From NCBI RefSeq assembly GCF_000350225.1, contig NW_005179195.1, positions 1 to 64,000 of the forward strand: a stretch of 64,000 bases of DNA, given 5' to 3'. Shown piece after piece: positions 1 to 9,495 of the stretch. Positions within the stretch are counted from its first letter, which is position 1. Each line of letters starts with the position of its first letter. The translations under genes and the position numbers were made by a program. The DNA is from Chondrus crispus (Eukaryota; Rhodophyta; Florideophyceae; Gigartinales; Gigartinaceae). Under the pieces are notes generated by a model, which was not told where the DNA came from, made no database searches, and saw only the letters and a program-made list of their open reading frames with translations.

Positions 1-19
1 CCCCCCCCCCCCCCCCCCC

Positions 20-1210
20 ATGGGTCCCCGCCCATTCCACCCCCGACCGGCAGCTGATGGCCCTCCCCAGAAGCGCCGTCGCAGCCAGCAACATCCACCC
101 GCTTCCCCCGCCCGCCGCGACATGATGGACATCGACCCAACAACTACTGCCTCCACTATTCGTCTCCAAGACCTCCCCCAGGTCATCCTCAAGCAAGTCC
201 TGTCGCACCTCTGCCTGCCCTTCCTCGCCTCGCCCACGCAGAAGGAGTCGCCCCTGCCCTTCCTCCGCGCCCACTCGCCCCTGCGCCTACTCGGCACCGT
301 CTTCCGCGACGCCTTCGACACCTCCGTCACCTCGCTCAACCTCACCACGCTCCCCCCCGACGCCCACCCCCCCTTCATCCTGCACATGCTCCCGCGCTTC
401 ACCTCGCTCACCACCCTCGTCCTGTACCCCAACTCCCTCAACCCGACCTTCTTCCCCGCCTGGCGCCACTTCCTGACCTCCCGCCCCTCCCCTCCGATCA
501 CCTCTCTCACCTTTGTGGCCCTCCGCCTTTCCGACGCGTCTGCCCGCGACCCGTTCGCGGAGCTCTTCGCCGCCGAGCTCGCCGCCTCCGTGCAGACGCT
601 CTCCACCCCGTGCATGCCGCTGCTGCTCGCCTTTGCGCGCCGCGCAGCCCCGCTCACATCGCTCGAGCTGCTCATGGACGGCCTGCACCCGGACATGTTC
701 CCGGCCTTCCGCAGCCTGCACACGGCCAAGCTGCTGTACCGCGCCCGCATCCAGCCGCCCGCGGCACGCCGCCTCGTCAAAGCGTTGCAGCGCTGCCAGC
801 CAGACCTCCGTGCCGTCGAGCTCAGGCTCAACTATCTACCCACGTCCGACCTCGCGTTTGTGCCGGACATACCCAGACTGCGCAAGCTGTCCCTATTCGA
901 TGGCGAGGTCGACGGCGATGGGAAGGGCCTGCTCGCGTTGGCCAGGTGCGCCTTCTTGGAGGACGTCCATCTTGAGTGGATCAAGGGCCTTACGGGACAG
1001 CATTTGGAGGCGTTGGCAGTCGCTATGGGGGCCCGCTTGAAGCATCTGAAGATTTGGAATTGCGACGATGTTAATGATACAGGGCTGGAGGCGGTGGCCA
1101 CTAATTGCCCTGGCGTGGAGCTGGAGCTCAAGTTTGAGCGGGACCAATTCAGCCCGAGGACGTTGGTCAGGTTTGGAGAGCGGGTTAGCTGGGAGTCGTA
1201 CGCGAGGTGA
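20..1210 (+). CDS. F-box/leucine-rich-repeat-like protein
   Basis: Intronless 396-residue ORF. After a Pro/Arg-rich lead, residues about 49-66 (LQDLPQVILKQVLSHLCL) look like the first helices of an F-box, the module that binds Skp1 in SCF ubiquitin ligases. The rest is a series of leucine-rich segments of about 25-30 residues (for example LTTLVLYPNSLN, LKHLKIWNCDDVNDTGLEAVATNCP), as in F-box/LRR substrate receptors. The last repeats match the cysteine-type LRR pattern best. The start could be the Met at 20 or the MM at residues 35-36 just before the F-box. Codon use is strongly C-ending, unlike the transposon genes further on. The window begins with a run of about 18 C just upstream. The F-box call is by motif only, so a plain LRR protein is possible. 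Confidence 0.6.
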   Translation: MGPRPFHPRPAADGPPQKRRRSQQHPPASPARRDMMDIDPTTTASTIRLQDLPQVILKQVLSHLCLPFLASPTQKESPLPFLRAHSPLRLLGTVFRDAFDTSVTSLNLTTLPPDAHPPFILHMLPRFTSLTTLVLYPNSLNPTFFPAWRHFLTSRPSPPITSLTFVALRLSDASARDPFAELFAAELAASVQTLSTPCMPLLLAFARRAAPLTSLELLMDGLHPDMFPAFRSLHTAKLLYRARIQPPAARRLVKALQRCQPDLRAVELRLNYLPTSDLAFVPDIPRLRKLSLFDGEVDGDGKGLLALARCAFLEDVHLEWIKGLTGQHLEALAVAMGARLKHLKIWNCDDVNDTGLEAVATNCPGVELELKFERDQFSPRTLVRFGERVSWESYAR

Positions 1211-1969
1211 GAGTAGCGCAGACACGATACGCTGATACGGTCGTAAACGTCAGCACTGTGACACTATTGTACAGTAGTCGATAATACTGTACAAGTGTCG
1301 GAAGCAAAGCAATGCAACATCACGTGCGTTGAGCATGAGGCATTAGTCGTTGCAAATCAGATGGGGTAAGGCGGTAAGGCCGCGGCCAACAAGTCTTGCT
1401 AAAACGATGGGCCACGAAAGGAAGGCGGGTTTCCATAACTTAGTAGACGAGAACTCGGTGAAATACTGTGCCCTTGGGTACATGTACTGCACGTGCATAC
1501 AGTACCAAGGGTACAACGGATACATGCAATGCTGGAGCGGGGGATACGTGCACAGGATGGTGAGAGAATCTATGAAGCACAAGTCGTTGGTAAAGAAGGC
1601 GCAAAGTGCAGGGCGGGCAACAATCGTTTGGCCATAAGGGTGTTTGGGTATGGCTCGAAGGTTATATGCCGATTGCGCCTCGTTGGCCATCAGAGGCACA
1701 GAAAAATTTATGTTCCATTCCAGCAGCGAAATTCGCCGCATTGTCAACCCGCCCTGACGTCGTGCAACCGCCCCCCTCACACCCCCCTCCTTTTTCCCCA
1801 TTCGTCCCGATTTCTGTACTTATCCCGCTCCCCCTCCCTACTGATATTCTGCCTTTCTCGACCGTCCACCCTTCTCTCCCTCCCCAACTCCGCGGCGTTG
1901 CCCCGCCTTCACTTTCACACCCTTTTTTGCCTACCTTAACGCTTCACACGTTGCTTATCTTATCCAAAC
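1211..1969. other. Intergenic; calmodulin upstream region
   Basis: I see no convincing gene here. The last 200 bases before the calmodulin start are pyrimidine-rich (CCTCCC/TTTTCC tracts), consistent with a promoter or 5' UTR. No clear TATA box is visible. A hairpin-like repeat lies inside the interval and is listed separately. Confidence 0.5.
1468..1514. repeat. Imperfect palindrome built of GTAC motifs
   Basis: The stretch begins GTGCCCTTGGGTAC and ends GTACCAAGGGTAC, centred on the palindrome TGCACGTGCA. Its two halves are imperfect inverted copies. The same GGGTAC/GTACC vocabulary recurs at 13923-14004 and 17638-17719, so it may belong to a short repeat family. Confidence 0.5.
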
Positions 1970-3044
1970 ATGCCGCGGGGTTCCGTCGACCTTACCGAGG
2001 AGACCATCAAGGAATTTAGAGAAGCCTTTTCGCTTTTCGACAAGGACGGGTATGTATCCCTTTTACGCCTGCCCGCTACGCTTGCCCTTCCTCATGCGTG
2101 CTACTCATCCCACCTTCAACCGAGCAAATCCCTCTCCATCCGTGCGCTTCATTCTTGACCTCCGGTCGTAGATGGGCTATCGAAACCGCCATTTTGACAA
2201 TTTGACTTTAGTCGCCCAAGGACTGTCTCCAAACCTGTATCTGACTTGTTGCCCTGCCGTATATTGCACATTTTCATTTGTTCAATCTCTTCTCATGTGC
2301 GCGTTCCTTGCTACTGGGGATGCCAAAATTCGCCACTGGTATTCTCAAACATCAATGCGTTCATCAATCCTCATTGCCCGTTCATGATTGATCACTTGCG
2401 ATAAACATCTCATGACGATCACACCGACAGTGATGGAAGTATTTCTGTCGTGGAACTGGGCACAGTAATGCGCAACATGGGGCAAAACCCCACGGAGGGC
2501 GAACTTCAACAAATGATATCAGAAGTCGATGCCGACGGAAACGGCCTTATCGACTTTGCAGAGTTCGTAACCCTCATGGCTCGCAAGATGAACAACACGG
2601 ATAAAGATGCCGAAATTCGAGAGGCTTTTAATGTTTTCGACAAGGATGGCTCGGGAAAAATTTCCGGTGATGAACTTCGGCAGATCATGAAGTCACTGGG
2701 CGAGGACTTGACAGAAGAGGAGGTAGGCTTGCACTTCGCGTCGCGCCATTTTGACCCTGCACCGTGCGCTGTCTGATTCTAATCCACTTCATTTTTCCCG
2801 TTTTGTGTCTTGTTCGTCGGTACGTAACCATTTCACAGATTCAACAAATGATCCGCGAAGCTGACACAAACGGCGACGGGGAAATCGGTACGTCACTCCA
2901 TCTTTCGAAAATTGATAGACCCTGTTGATTCACATCACCACGAGAAAGAGGAACCCGGCTGACATAGGCTCTTTTTGCGACCATGATTTTTCACTGTGAT
3001 TTTTTTCCCTAGACTATGAGGAGTTTGTTCGCATGCTCTCGTGA
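1970..3044 (+). CDS. CAM: Calmodulin, four exons
   Basis: Ca2+-sensor protein with four EF hands. I read the exons as 1970-2049, 2431-2722, 2839-2887 and 3013-3044. Introns of 381, 116 and 125 bases start GTATGT, GTAGGC and GTACGT and end CAG, CAG and TAG. The spliced frame is 453 nt, or 150 residues, the normal calmodulin length. The first intron splits the first Ca loop after DKDG, a common position in calmodulin genes. Loop 1 is DKDGDGSIS, loop 2 [12 protein letters not shown], loop 3 [12 protein letters not shown] and loop 4 [12 protein letters not shown], with the usual acidic ligands in place. The N-terminus ([11 protein letters not shown]) is unusual; most calmodulins start MADxLTEE. 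The C-terminus is MLS. It lies downstream of the F-box gene on the same strand. Confidence 0.97.
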
Positions 3045-4026
3045 TTCAGCTTTTGAGTGAGGCTCACGAGTTACCTTTCTCCCTATGAGCACGTCAACAC
3101 TAAGGAGGGGATTTTAAAGAGGAAACTGCGCTTCTCTGCGATTTACTGAGAACTTTGGTTGTGGATGGGCACGATGCATTGTGATGTAAAGACTAGAAGT
3201 ATGCTCTGATACATGGAACATCATTGCCCAGCCTTACGTTTTCTCTATTACCCCATATTGACAGACGATGGAATTGCAATCGCTTAAAAGTTTCCCAAGT
3301 CGACTCGATGTTCACTTGAGTATATCGTACTGATGATGAAAGCTGTCAGGCGTTGCAGGGCTAAGGAAGGAGGGAAGCGAATAATTGCTGTGTGATCTTG
3401 TCTTGGTGCGTGGTGGCGTGCGGCGTCGGGCTCTCTCAACTTCTATATCTTGTCTGCGTAAAGGATCTATTACTCTCTTCACGTCTTCCCGCGAATTCTG
3501 CAAAACCTTCAGCACGTTGCCAGTAGTAAGGGCACACAATATGTTCAGTACCCATCACACTAGAATGTCATGCATCCAAAAACTATCCTGTGTGCTGTTC
3601 CTTCGAGAGCACTGCCGTGTAGACATTGAGTACGACTAGTACACCAACCCGTTTTGGCAGACCGGCACAGCATATGTTTCTATATTGCAGGCCGAACTCG
3701 TCTGAAAACAATGTCCTTCCCAAACTATGTCCCGCTTAGGTCGGGTTAAGTATAGAAAGTAAATGCCTACTCGGTAACATCGACAGTAATCTGTCTTAAC
3801 GTGGTTGCAGCAAACAATACCTATCCCAACGTATCAAGCGGGAAAAGCAGTTCATGCGTTGTCGCAGCCTAAGATGGAAACGAAGAGATATCTTAAAAAC
3901 GGAGAATTCAGTGCTGGGAAGACCTGAATCTATTAGACACGCTTCGGCGCTGCTGGATCGTGTTCGGATCGGATACCACAAGCGGAAGATTCTAAGCTAC
4001 GGTTCCAAAAGTTTGCATGGACAGAT
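3045..4026. other. Calmodulin 3' region and intergenic DNA
   Basis: This stretch holds the calmodulin 3' UTR and AT-richer intergenic sequence up to the outer edge of the inverted duplication. I see no gene, repeat or RNA structure I can support. Confidence 0.5.
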
Positions 4027-4235
4027 CATTCGTTACATTTTACTTTATTCTTTCCTAGTTAACAATAAATACTCTGTTCGGTGCTCCAGCTTTTCACCAG
4101 CCGCTCTCCCGCGCTGTACAATCCCATACACTGAGCACTGGATCTTAGTGAGCTTCGCGCTGACTCTTGCGAGATATCACGTGCGGGTTTCACTCCTTAC
4201 CTGCCTCATCTCCGGAGGTCCTGCGAGGTCACATC

Positions 4236-5246
4236 TTACATCCCTGCCCCGGTCGATTGTTCTTCACGCTCCGAAACATGAACGAAGTACGGTCCCAAGA
4301 ACACAACCATGAACACCAGCCCGGCGTGCAGTGCAACCGCTCCGGCGGGCGGCTCTGGCAACAGCCCAAACTGCACAATCGTGTAGTTCAGGAATGCGAA
4401 CAAGTACACAAACCCGGCCGCCGCGTAGTACAGCTTCGGGACCTGCATCCTCATCATGGCCACCATGATGCCCATGATTGCAAACGACATCATCAGCACC
4501 CCCGTCACAATCGTCATTCCCGGCAGAAGGCCCACGTTGGGAGCCGACTCGAACGGAACTTCAAGCCTGCCTGACCCAACGTTCGTGGTGATCAAGATTC
4601 CAGTGATCAGAGTCCACAGACCAGCAAGCCCGAGGTTCGCGTTCCAGAAAACAGCGCGCATCCGGGCTCCCGACTTCTGTTTCAAAAAGTCCCGTCCAGT
4701 CGCAGCACACACAAGACGAGCCATGAACACAAACTGCCCACCCTGCAGGGCGAGGCAGAATTGGAACGACGTGAGCACGCCAAGCGCGATCAGGAAGCGG
4801 CTCTGCCCGAGGCTCAGCCCTACAAGACTCGGGGCATCCAAATTAGAAGCGTTGAATGACGGAATCACAAATACAAAGATCGCAAACACATAGTATCCCA
4901 AGACTGTCTGCACGACCATGGCGATCTTGGTGACTTTTGCGTTATGCGCTCGCAGGATGAACGCAGCAACCCCCAGGTACAGACCCAACAAACCGAACGC
5001 CACCTCAAACAGTCCGCCCAAGAACGGGAAAATGGCTGCTGGCCGTCCCACAGAAAGACCGCCAGAGGGGTTGGTGTTAATCAGACGAATGGCACCCTCA
5101 TTGATGACGAGAACACTCCAGATGCTGAGCAGTGCAGCCGCTTCGAAAAAGCCACGATTAAAAGTAGACGGCGGCTTGGCGAGATCCTGGCTCTCGAAAG
5201 AACCCTTGCCGGACTCAATGTCCATAGGTGCTGAAGTAGAGTTCAT
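4236..5246 (-). CDS. Multi-pass membrane protein, copy 1
   Basis: 336-residue integral membrane protein with a short hydrophilic N-terminus (MNSTSAPMDIESGKG) and about eight hydrophobic segments, for example LLSIWSVLVI, GLLGLYLGVAAFIL, MVVQTVLGYYVFAIFVFVI and GLVFMVVFLGPYFV. Small loops carry NTNPSGGLSVGRP and CAATGRDFLKQKSGARMR. The fold faintly recalls small transporters such as the GPR1/FUN34/YaaH acetate family, but I do not see that family's NPAPLGL signature, so I assign no function. The protein is identical to the copy at 8276-9286. The two genes are transcribed away from each other. A TATA-like element lies about 120 bp upstream of the start. Confidence 0.85.
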   Translation of the reverse strand: MNSTSAPMDIESGKGSFESQDLAKPPSTFNRGFFEAAALLSIWSVLVINEGAIRLINTNPSGGLSVGRPAAIFPFLGGLFEVAFGLLGLYLGVAAFILRAHNAKVTKIAMVVQTVLGYYVFAIFVFVIPSFNASNLDAPSLVGLSLGQSRFLIALGVLTSFQFCLALQGGQFVFMARLVCAATGRDFLKQKSGARMRAVFWNANLGLAGLWTLITGILITTNVGSGRLEVPFESAPNVGLLPGMTIVTGVLMMSFAIMGIMVAMMRMQVPKLYYAAAGFVYLFAFLNYTIVQFGLLPEPPAGAVALHAGLVFMVVFLGPYFVHVSEREEQSTGAGM

Positions 5247-5367
5247 TGGATGCGTGTGTGAAAGGAGAAGAAGAAGACCAGATGGCGCAAGTATGGATGG
5301 GAGATGTCGGGCCGATGGTTCGCTGGTTGAGGTGATGGGGACATGGCAAGGGGGGCGGGGGGCGGGG

Positions 5368-5374
5368 CCTTATA
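5368..5374 (-). promoter_or_regulatory. TATA-like element, copy 1
   Basis: TATAAGG on the minus strand, 122 bases before the ATG of the membrane-protein gene, next to a GC-rich tract (GGGGCGGGGGGCGGGG on the plus strand). It is the mirror of the site at 8148-8154. Inferred from sequence and spacing only. Confidence 0.4.
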
Positions 5375-6383
5375 TGTGAAGTCGGCAGTAGATCTAGGGC
5401 CGCCGGCACCTGTCAAGAAACAAAGTAAGACAGAATGATACAGTAGCAGGAAAGCGGCCGTGGTGATTTGGGAGAAACTAGGACGGCCGTGGATGGGATC
5501 CCCAGAAGATACAAGCGGGATACTGTACCGCATGAAGAAACGCCGTGAAGTGTGAGATCGAGTTTACATTGCTGCACACACAGAGAACGTCATGAGAAAA
5601 GTGAGAAGAAAACGGTGCAGCAGTCACTGGCAGAAGGTGGGGCAGCGTGTTTGAATGGCACAGTGAATAGTTGTCGTGCGGAGGAGGATTGATGTGGAGT
5701 GAGAGAAGGAATGCAGAAACAGGGTCAAGTCCAATGACGATTGTGACTCTGACTGCAGGCCAACGATGGGATGCAGTGATTGGTCGGGCAGAAGCGCCGT
5801 GGAGAAACGGCGGAACTACCTCTCCGTAGAAATGGGTTTTGAGGTTGTTTTTGAAGGGCCAGAAGAGATTTACTGGACCCGGACGTGCGCCGTGTTGGGA
5901 GAAATTCTGAGCGTCTCGTCTAATAAGGCAAGAAGCCCGCTCCCGGAGGGCTCCGGGAGCTGCGAGCCGAGCACACCGCTGCTGTTCCCGGGCGATGCCG
6001 ACGTCATCCTTCCTAAACAGCCCCCTTTCCAACTGTTTCTGGCATCCAGCAGTGGTTCACACTTGGAAGAAATCGCTGCTTCTGTGTACGCAACACTGCT
6101 TTTAGAGCGGTATTCTTCCTCAGCGGAAAAGGTGCCGCAGTATCCGTCATTACAGTATTGTCCCTGCCTTTCCTACTGTGGTGGCTGCGTTATTATGCCT
6201 CTAGCCATGGTTCTTCGCTACCCCCACTTCCAAATTGTAAAGCAAACTATGCCAGCAAATAGTCTGCATTACACAAAAAGCACTGCAAATCCAGGTGCCA
6301 CCAGTTCCTGGATTTCCCACTTCGCGCACCAGTGTGCTACGGCATACAGGATCAACTCCAAAATATCCCGGCGTCGCTACAAT

Positions 6384-7138
6384 AGAGTAGAGTATTGTAT
6401 CTGCTCAGGACACTATAGGATATCCGAGGTGCAGCGTCTTCTTCTGTATGCAGCACTGGACCTCAACGAAGGTTAAGGTGCGATCCAATAGAGCACAGTA
6501 CCACAGTTGCTAAATTGAACAAGAGTGGTACGTGGTACTCTTCTTGAATTCAACTAGTGAGTTATGTACTTCTCTTCCACTGACTGTCATATTTCTGATT
6601 GCTGTCAACCGCACACAGTCGAATGATCATTTCTAGTTGACCAGACTCAATTGAAAATGCCGCAGGTGCAGAGCTATTTGTATCATGGTCCTATCGTCGA
6701 AGTATGTCTGGGGTGATGGAGCATGGGTGGGAGCAGTTGGGCCATTTAATAGTTTTTAAATCTTTCCATTTTGGCGCAAAAGAGTCAAATGTAGGATTGA
6801 AATGTTGAGGCATCCAGTCAGGTTTTCGTTCATCGGGTTTCCAACTATGGACAGTATCAGCCGACGATGCTTGACAAGTTGAAAGGATGACAAGCTGTAT
6901 AAATGATGATAAAACTTTTGAAGTCTATGATGGTTTCGTTGCCATCATAGCTAAATGAACTGTCGACGGCCTTGGGACAGTCAAGTCAAGGCGAAGTTAT
7001 TCAAACTCTCCAGATTGCTAAAGGACATCACTGATCTCAGGTCGCTATTGTTTACCATGTTTAGCCGCTGGCGGAGTTTTGAGAAAAACCTGTCTAAGAT
7101 AAGGGCGATGGATGAAGAAGAAAGTCCTAGAGTGAGGC
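6384..7138. other. Spacer between the palindrome arms
   Basis: 755 bases of unique sequence separate the two arms. I see no gene. A small hairpin lies near 6925-6951, where CTATGATGG pairs with CCATCATAG around an 8-base loop. Confidence 0.6.
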
Positions 7139-8147
7139 ATTGTAGCGACGCCGGGATGTTTTGGAGTTGATCCTGTATGCCGTAGCACACTGGTGCGCGA
7201 AGTGGGAAATCCAGGAACTGGTGGCACCTGGATTTGCAGTGCTTTTTGTGTAATGCAGACTATTTGCTGGCATAGTTTGCTTTACAATTTGGAAGTGGGG
7301 GTAGCGAAGAACCATGGCTAGAGGCATAATAACGCAGCCACCACAGTAGGAAAGGCAGGGACAATACTGTAATGACGGATACTGCGGCACCTTTTCCGCT
7401 GAGGAAGAATACCGCTCTAAAAGCAGTGTTGCGTACACAGAAGCAGCGATTTCTTCCAAGTGTGAACCACTGCTGGATGCCAGAAACAGTTGGAAAGGGG
7501 GCTGTTTAGGAAGGATGACGTCGGCATCGCCCGGGAACAGCAGCGGTGTGCTCGGCTCGCAGCTCCCGGAGCCCTCCGGGAGCGGGCTTCTTGCCTTATT
7601 AGACGAGACGCTCAGAATTTCTCCCAACACGGCGCACGTCCGGGTCCAGTAAATCTCTTCTGGCCCTTCAAAAACAACCTCAAAACCCATTTCTACGGAG
7701 AGGTAGTTCCGCCGTTTCTCCACGGCGCTTCTGCCCGACCAATCACTGCATCCCATCGTTGGCCTGCAGTCAGAGTCACAATCGTCATTGGACTTGACCC
7801 TGTTTCTGCATTCCTTCTCTCACTCCACATCAATCCTCCTCCGCACGACAACTATTCACTGTGCCATTCAAACACGCTGCCCCACCTTCTGCCAGTGACT
7901 GCTGCACCGTTTTCTTCTCACTTTTCTCATGACGTTCTCTGTGTGTGCAGCAATGTAAACTCGATCTCACACTTCACGGCGTTTCTTCATGCGGTACAGT
8001 ATCCCGCTTGTATCTTCTGGGGATCCCATCCACGGCCGTCCTAGTTTCTCCCAAATCACCACGGCCGCTTTCCTGCTACTGTATCATTCTGTCTTACTTT
8101 GTTTCTTGACAGGTGCCGGCGGCCCTAGATCTACTGCCGACTTCACA

Positions 8148-8154
8148 TATAAGG
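8148..8154 (+). promoter_or_regulatory. TATA-like element, copy 2
   Basis: TATAAGG, followed by a GC-rich tract, 122 bases before the ATG at 8276. Same sequence and spacing as the mirrored copy. Confidence 0.4.
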
Positions 8155-8275
8155 CCCCGCCCCCCGCCCCCCTTGCCATGTCCCCATCACCTCAACCAGC
8201 GAACCATCGGCCCGACATCTCCCATCCATACTTGCGCCATCTGGTCTTCTTCTTCTCCTTTCACACACGCATCCA

Positions 8276-9286
8276 ATGAACTCTACTTCAGCACCTATGG
8301 ACATTGAGTCCGGCAAGGGTTCTTTCGAGAGCCAGGATCTCGCCAAGCCGCCGTCTACTTTTAATCGTGGCTTTTTCGAAGCGGCTGCACTGCTCAGCAT
8401 CTGGAGTGTTCTCGTCATCAATGAGGGTGCCATTCGTCTGATTAACACCAACCCCTCTGGCGGTCTTTCTGTGGGACGGCCAGCAGCCATTTTCCCGTTC
8501 TTGGGCGGACTGTTTGAGGTGGCGTTCGGTTTGTTGGGTCTGTACCTGGGGGTTGCTGCGTTCATCCTGCGAGCGCATAACGCAAAAGTCACCAAGATCG
8601 CCATGGTCGTGCAGACAGTCTTGGGATACTATGTGTTTGCGATCTTTGTATTTGTGATTCCGTCATTCAACGCTTCTAATTTGGATGCCCCGAGTCTTGT
8701 AGGGCTGAGCCTCGGGCAGAGCCGCTTCCTGATCGCGCTTGGCGTGCTCACGTCGTTCCAATTCTGCCTCGCCCTGCAGGGTGGGCAGTTTGTGTTCATG
8801 GCTCGTCTTGTGTGTGCTGCGACTGGACGGGACTTTTTGAAACAGAAGTCGGGAGCCCGGATGCGCGCTGTTTTCTGGAACGCGAACCTCGGGCTTGCTG
8901 GTCTGTGGACTCTGATCACTGGAATCTTGATCACCACGAACGTTGGGTCAGGCAGGCTTGAAGTTCCGTTCGAGTCGGCTCCCAACGTGGGCCTTCTGCC
9001 GGGAATGACGATTGTGACGGGGGTGCTGATGATGTCGTTTGCAATCATGGGCATCATGGTGGCCATGATGAGGATGCAGGTCCCGAAGCTGTACTACGCG
9101 GCGGCCGGGTTTGTGTACTTGTTCGCATTCCTGAACTACACGATTGTGCAGTTTGGGCTGTTGCCAGAGCCGCCCGCCGGAGCGGTTGCACTGCACGCCG
9201 GGCTGGTGTTCATGGTTGTGTTCTTGGGACCGTACTTCGTTCATGTTTCGGAGCGTGAAGAACAATCGACCGGGGCAGGGATGTAA
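8276..9286 (+). CDS. Multi-pass membrane protein, copy 2
   Basis: 336 residues, identical to the protein encoded at 4236-5246: hydrophilic N-terminus, about eight membrane segments, and a hydrophilic C-terminus ending EEQSTGAGM. The upstream 120 bases with TATA-like box and the downstream region with an AATAAA at 9473-9478, about 185 bases past the stop, are duplicated too, so both copies could be expressed. The function is unknown to me. Lack of divergence points to a recent duplication or gene conversion, or to an assembly artefact. Confidence 0.85.
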   Translation: MNSTSAPMDIESGKGSFESQDLAKPPSTFNRGFFEAAALLSIWSVLVINEGAIRLINTNPSGGLSVGRPAAIFPFLGGLFEVAFGLLGLYLGVAAFILRAHNAKVTKIAMVVQTVLGYYVFAIFVFVIPSFNASNLDAPSLVGLSLGQSRFLIALGVLTSFQFCLALQGGQFVFMARLVCAATGRDFLKQKSGARMRAVFWNANLGLAGLWTLITGILITTNVGSGRLEVPFESAPNVGLLPGMTIVTGVLMMSFAIMGIMVAMMRMQVPKLYYAAAGFVYLFAFLNYTIVQFGLLPEPPAGAVALHAGLVFMVVFLGPYFVHVSEREEQSTGAGM

Positions 9287-9495
9287 GATGTGACCTCGCA
9301 GGACCTCCGGAGATGAGGCAGGTAAGGAGTGAAACCCGCACGTAATATCTCGCAAGAGTCAGCGCGAAGCTCACTAAGATCCAGTGCCCAGTGTATGGGA
9401 TTGTACAGCGCGGGAGAGCGGCTGGTGAAAAGCTGGAGCACCGAACAGAGTATTTATTGTTAACTAGGAAAGAATAAAGTAAAATGTAACGAATG

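Larger units (their letters stand above)
4027..6383 (-). repeat. Left arm of a 2,357-bp inverted duplication
   Basis: Read in reverse complement, this arm matches 7139-9495 base for base with no net indel: position p on one side pairs with 13522-p on the other. I noticed only three substitutions, near 4136 (A versus G), near 4178 (C versus T) and near 6365 (T versus C). The outer edge is CATTCGTTACATTTTAC and the inner edge is GGCGTCGCTACAAT. The arm contains a complete membrane-protein gene and about 1.1 kb upstream of it. No terminal repeat or target duplication marks the edges, so this looks like a segmental inverted duplication rather than a transposon. Confidence 0.95.
7139..9495 (+). 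repeat. Right arm of the 2,357-bp inverted duplication
   Basis: Reverse-complement partner of 4027-6383, equal in length and almost identical. It carries the second complete membrane-protein gene. Beyond 9495 and before 4027 the flanks differ completely, which sets the outer edges. Confidence 0.95.

Noticed and set aside
287..1131. Minus-strand and shifted open frames inside the F-box/LRR-like gene
   Set aside because: GC-rich codon use leaves other frames open. Their translations are Arg/Gly/Glu-rich without any domain.
1493..2019. Two frames of 137-148 codons overlapping the calmodulin start
   Set aside because: They end within calmodulin exon 1 and are rich in Pro/Leu/Ser from the pyrimidine-rich leader.
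4236..5246. Calling the duplicated membrane protein an acetate transporter (GPR1/FUN34/YaaH)
   Set aside because: The size and hydrophobic pattern are loosely similar, but the NPAPLGL signature is absent.
5766..6476. 236-codon plus-strand frame (and its 209-codon mirror at 7127-7756 on the minus strand) in the palindrome arms
   Set aside because: It has no recognisable domain, its reading frame crosses the arm boundary with unrelated ends, and it overlaps other open frames. It looks like a chance frame in the region upstream of the membrane-protein gene.
7490..8279. Open frames of 184 and 96 codons upstream of membrane-protein copy 2 (mirrored at 5243-6032)
   Set aside because: They overlap the promoter region with the TATA-like box, have no domain and read as low-complexity sequence.
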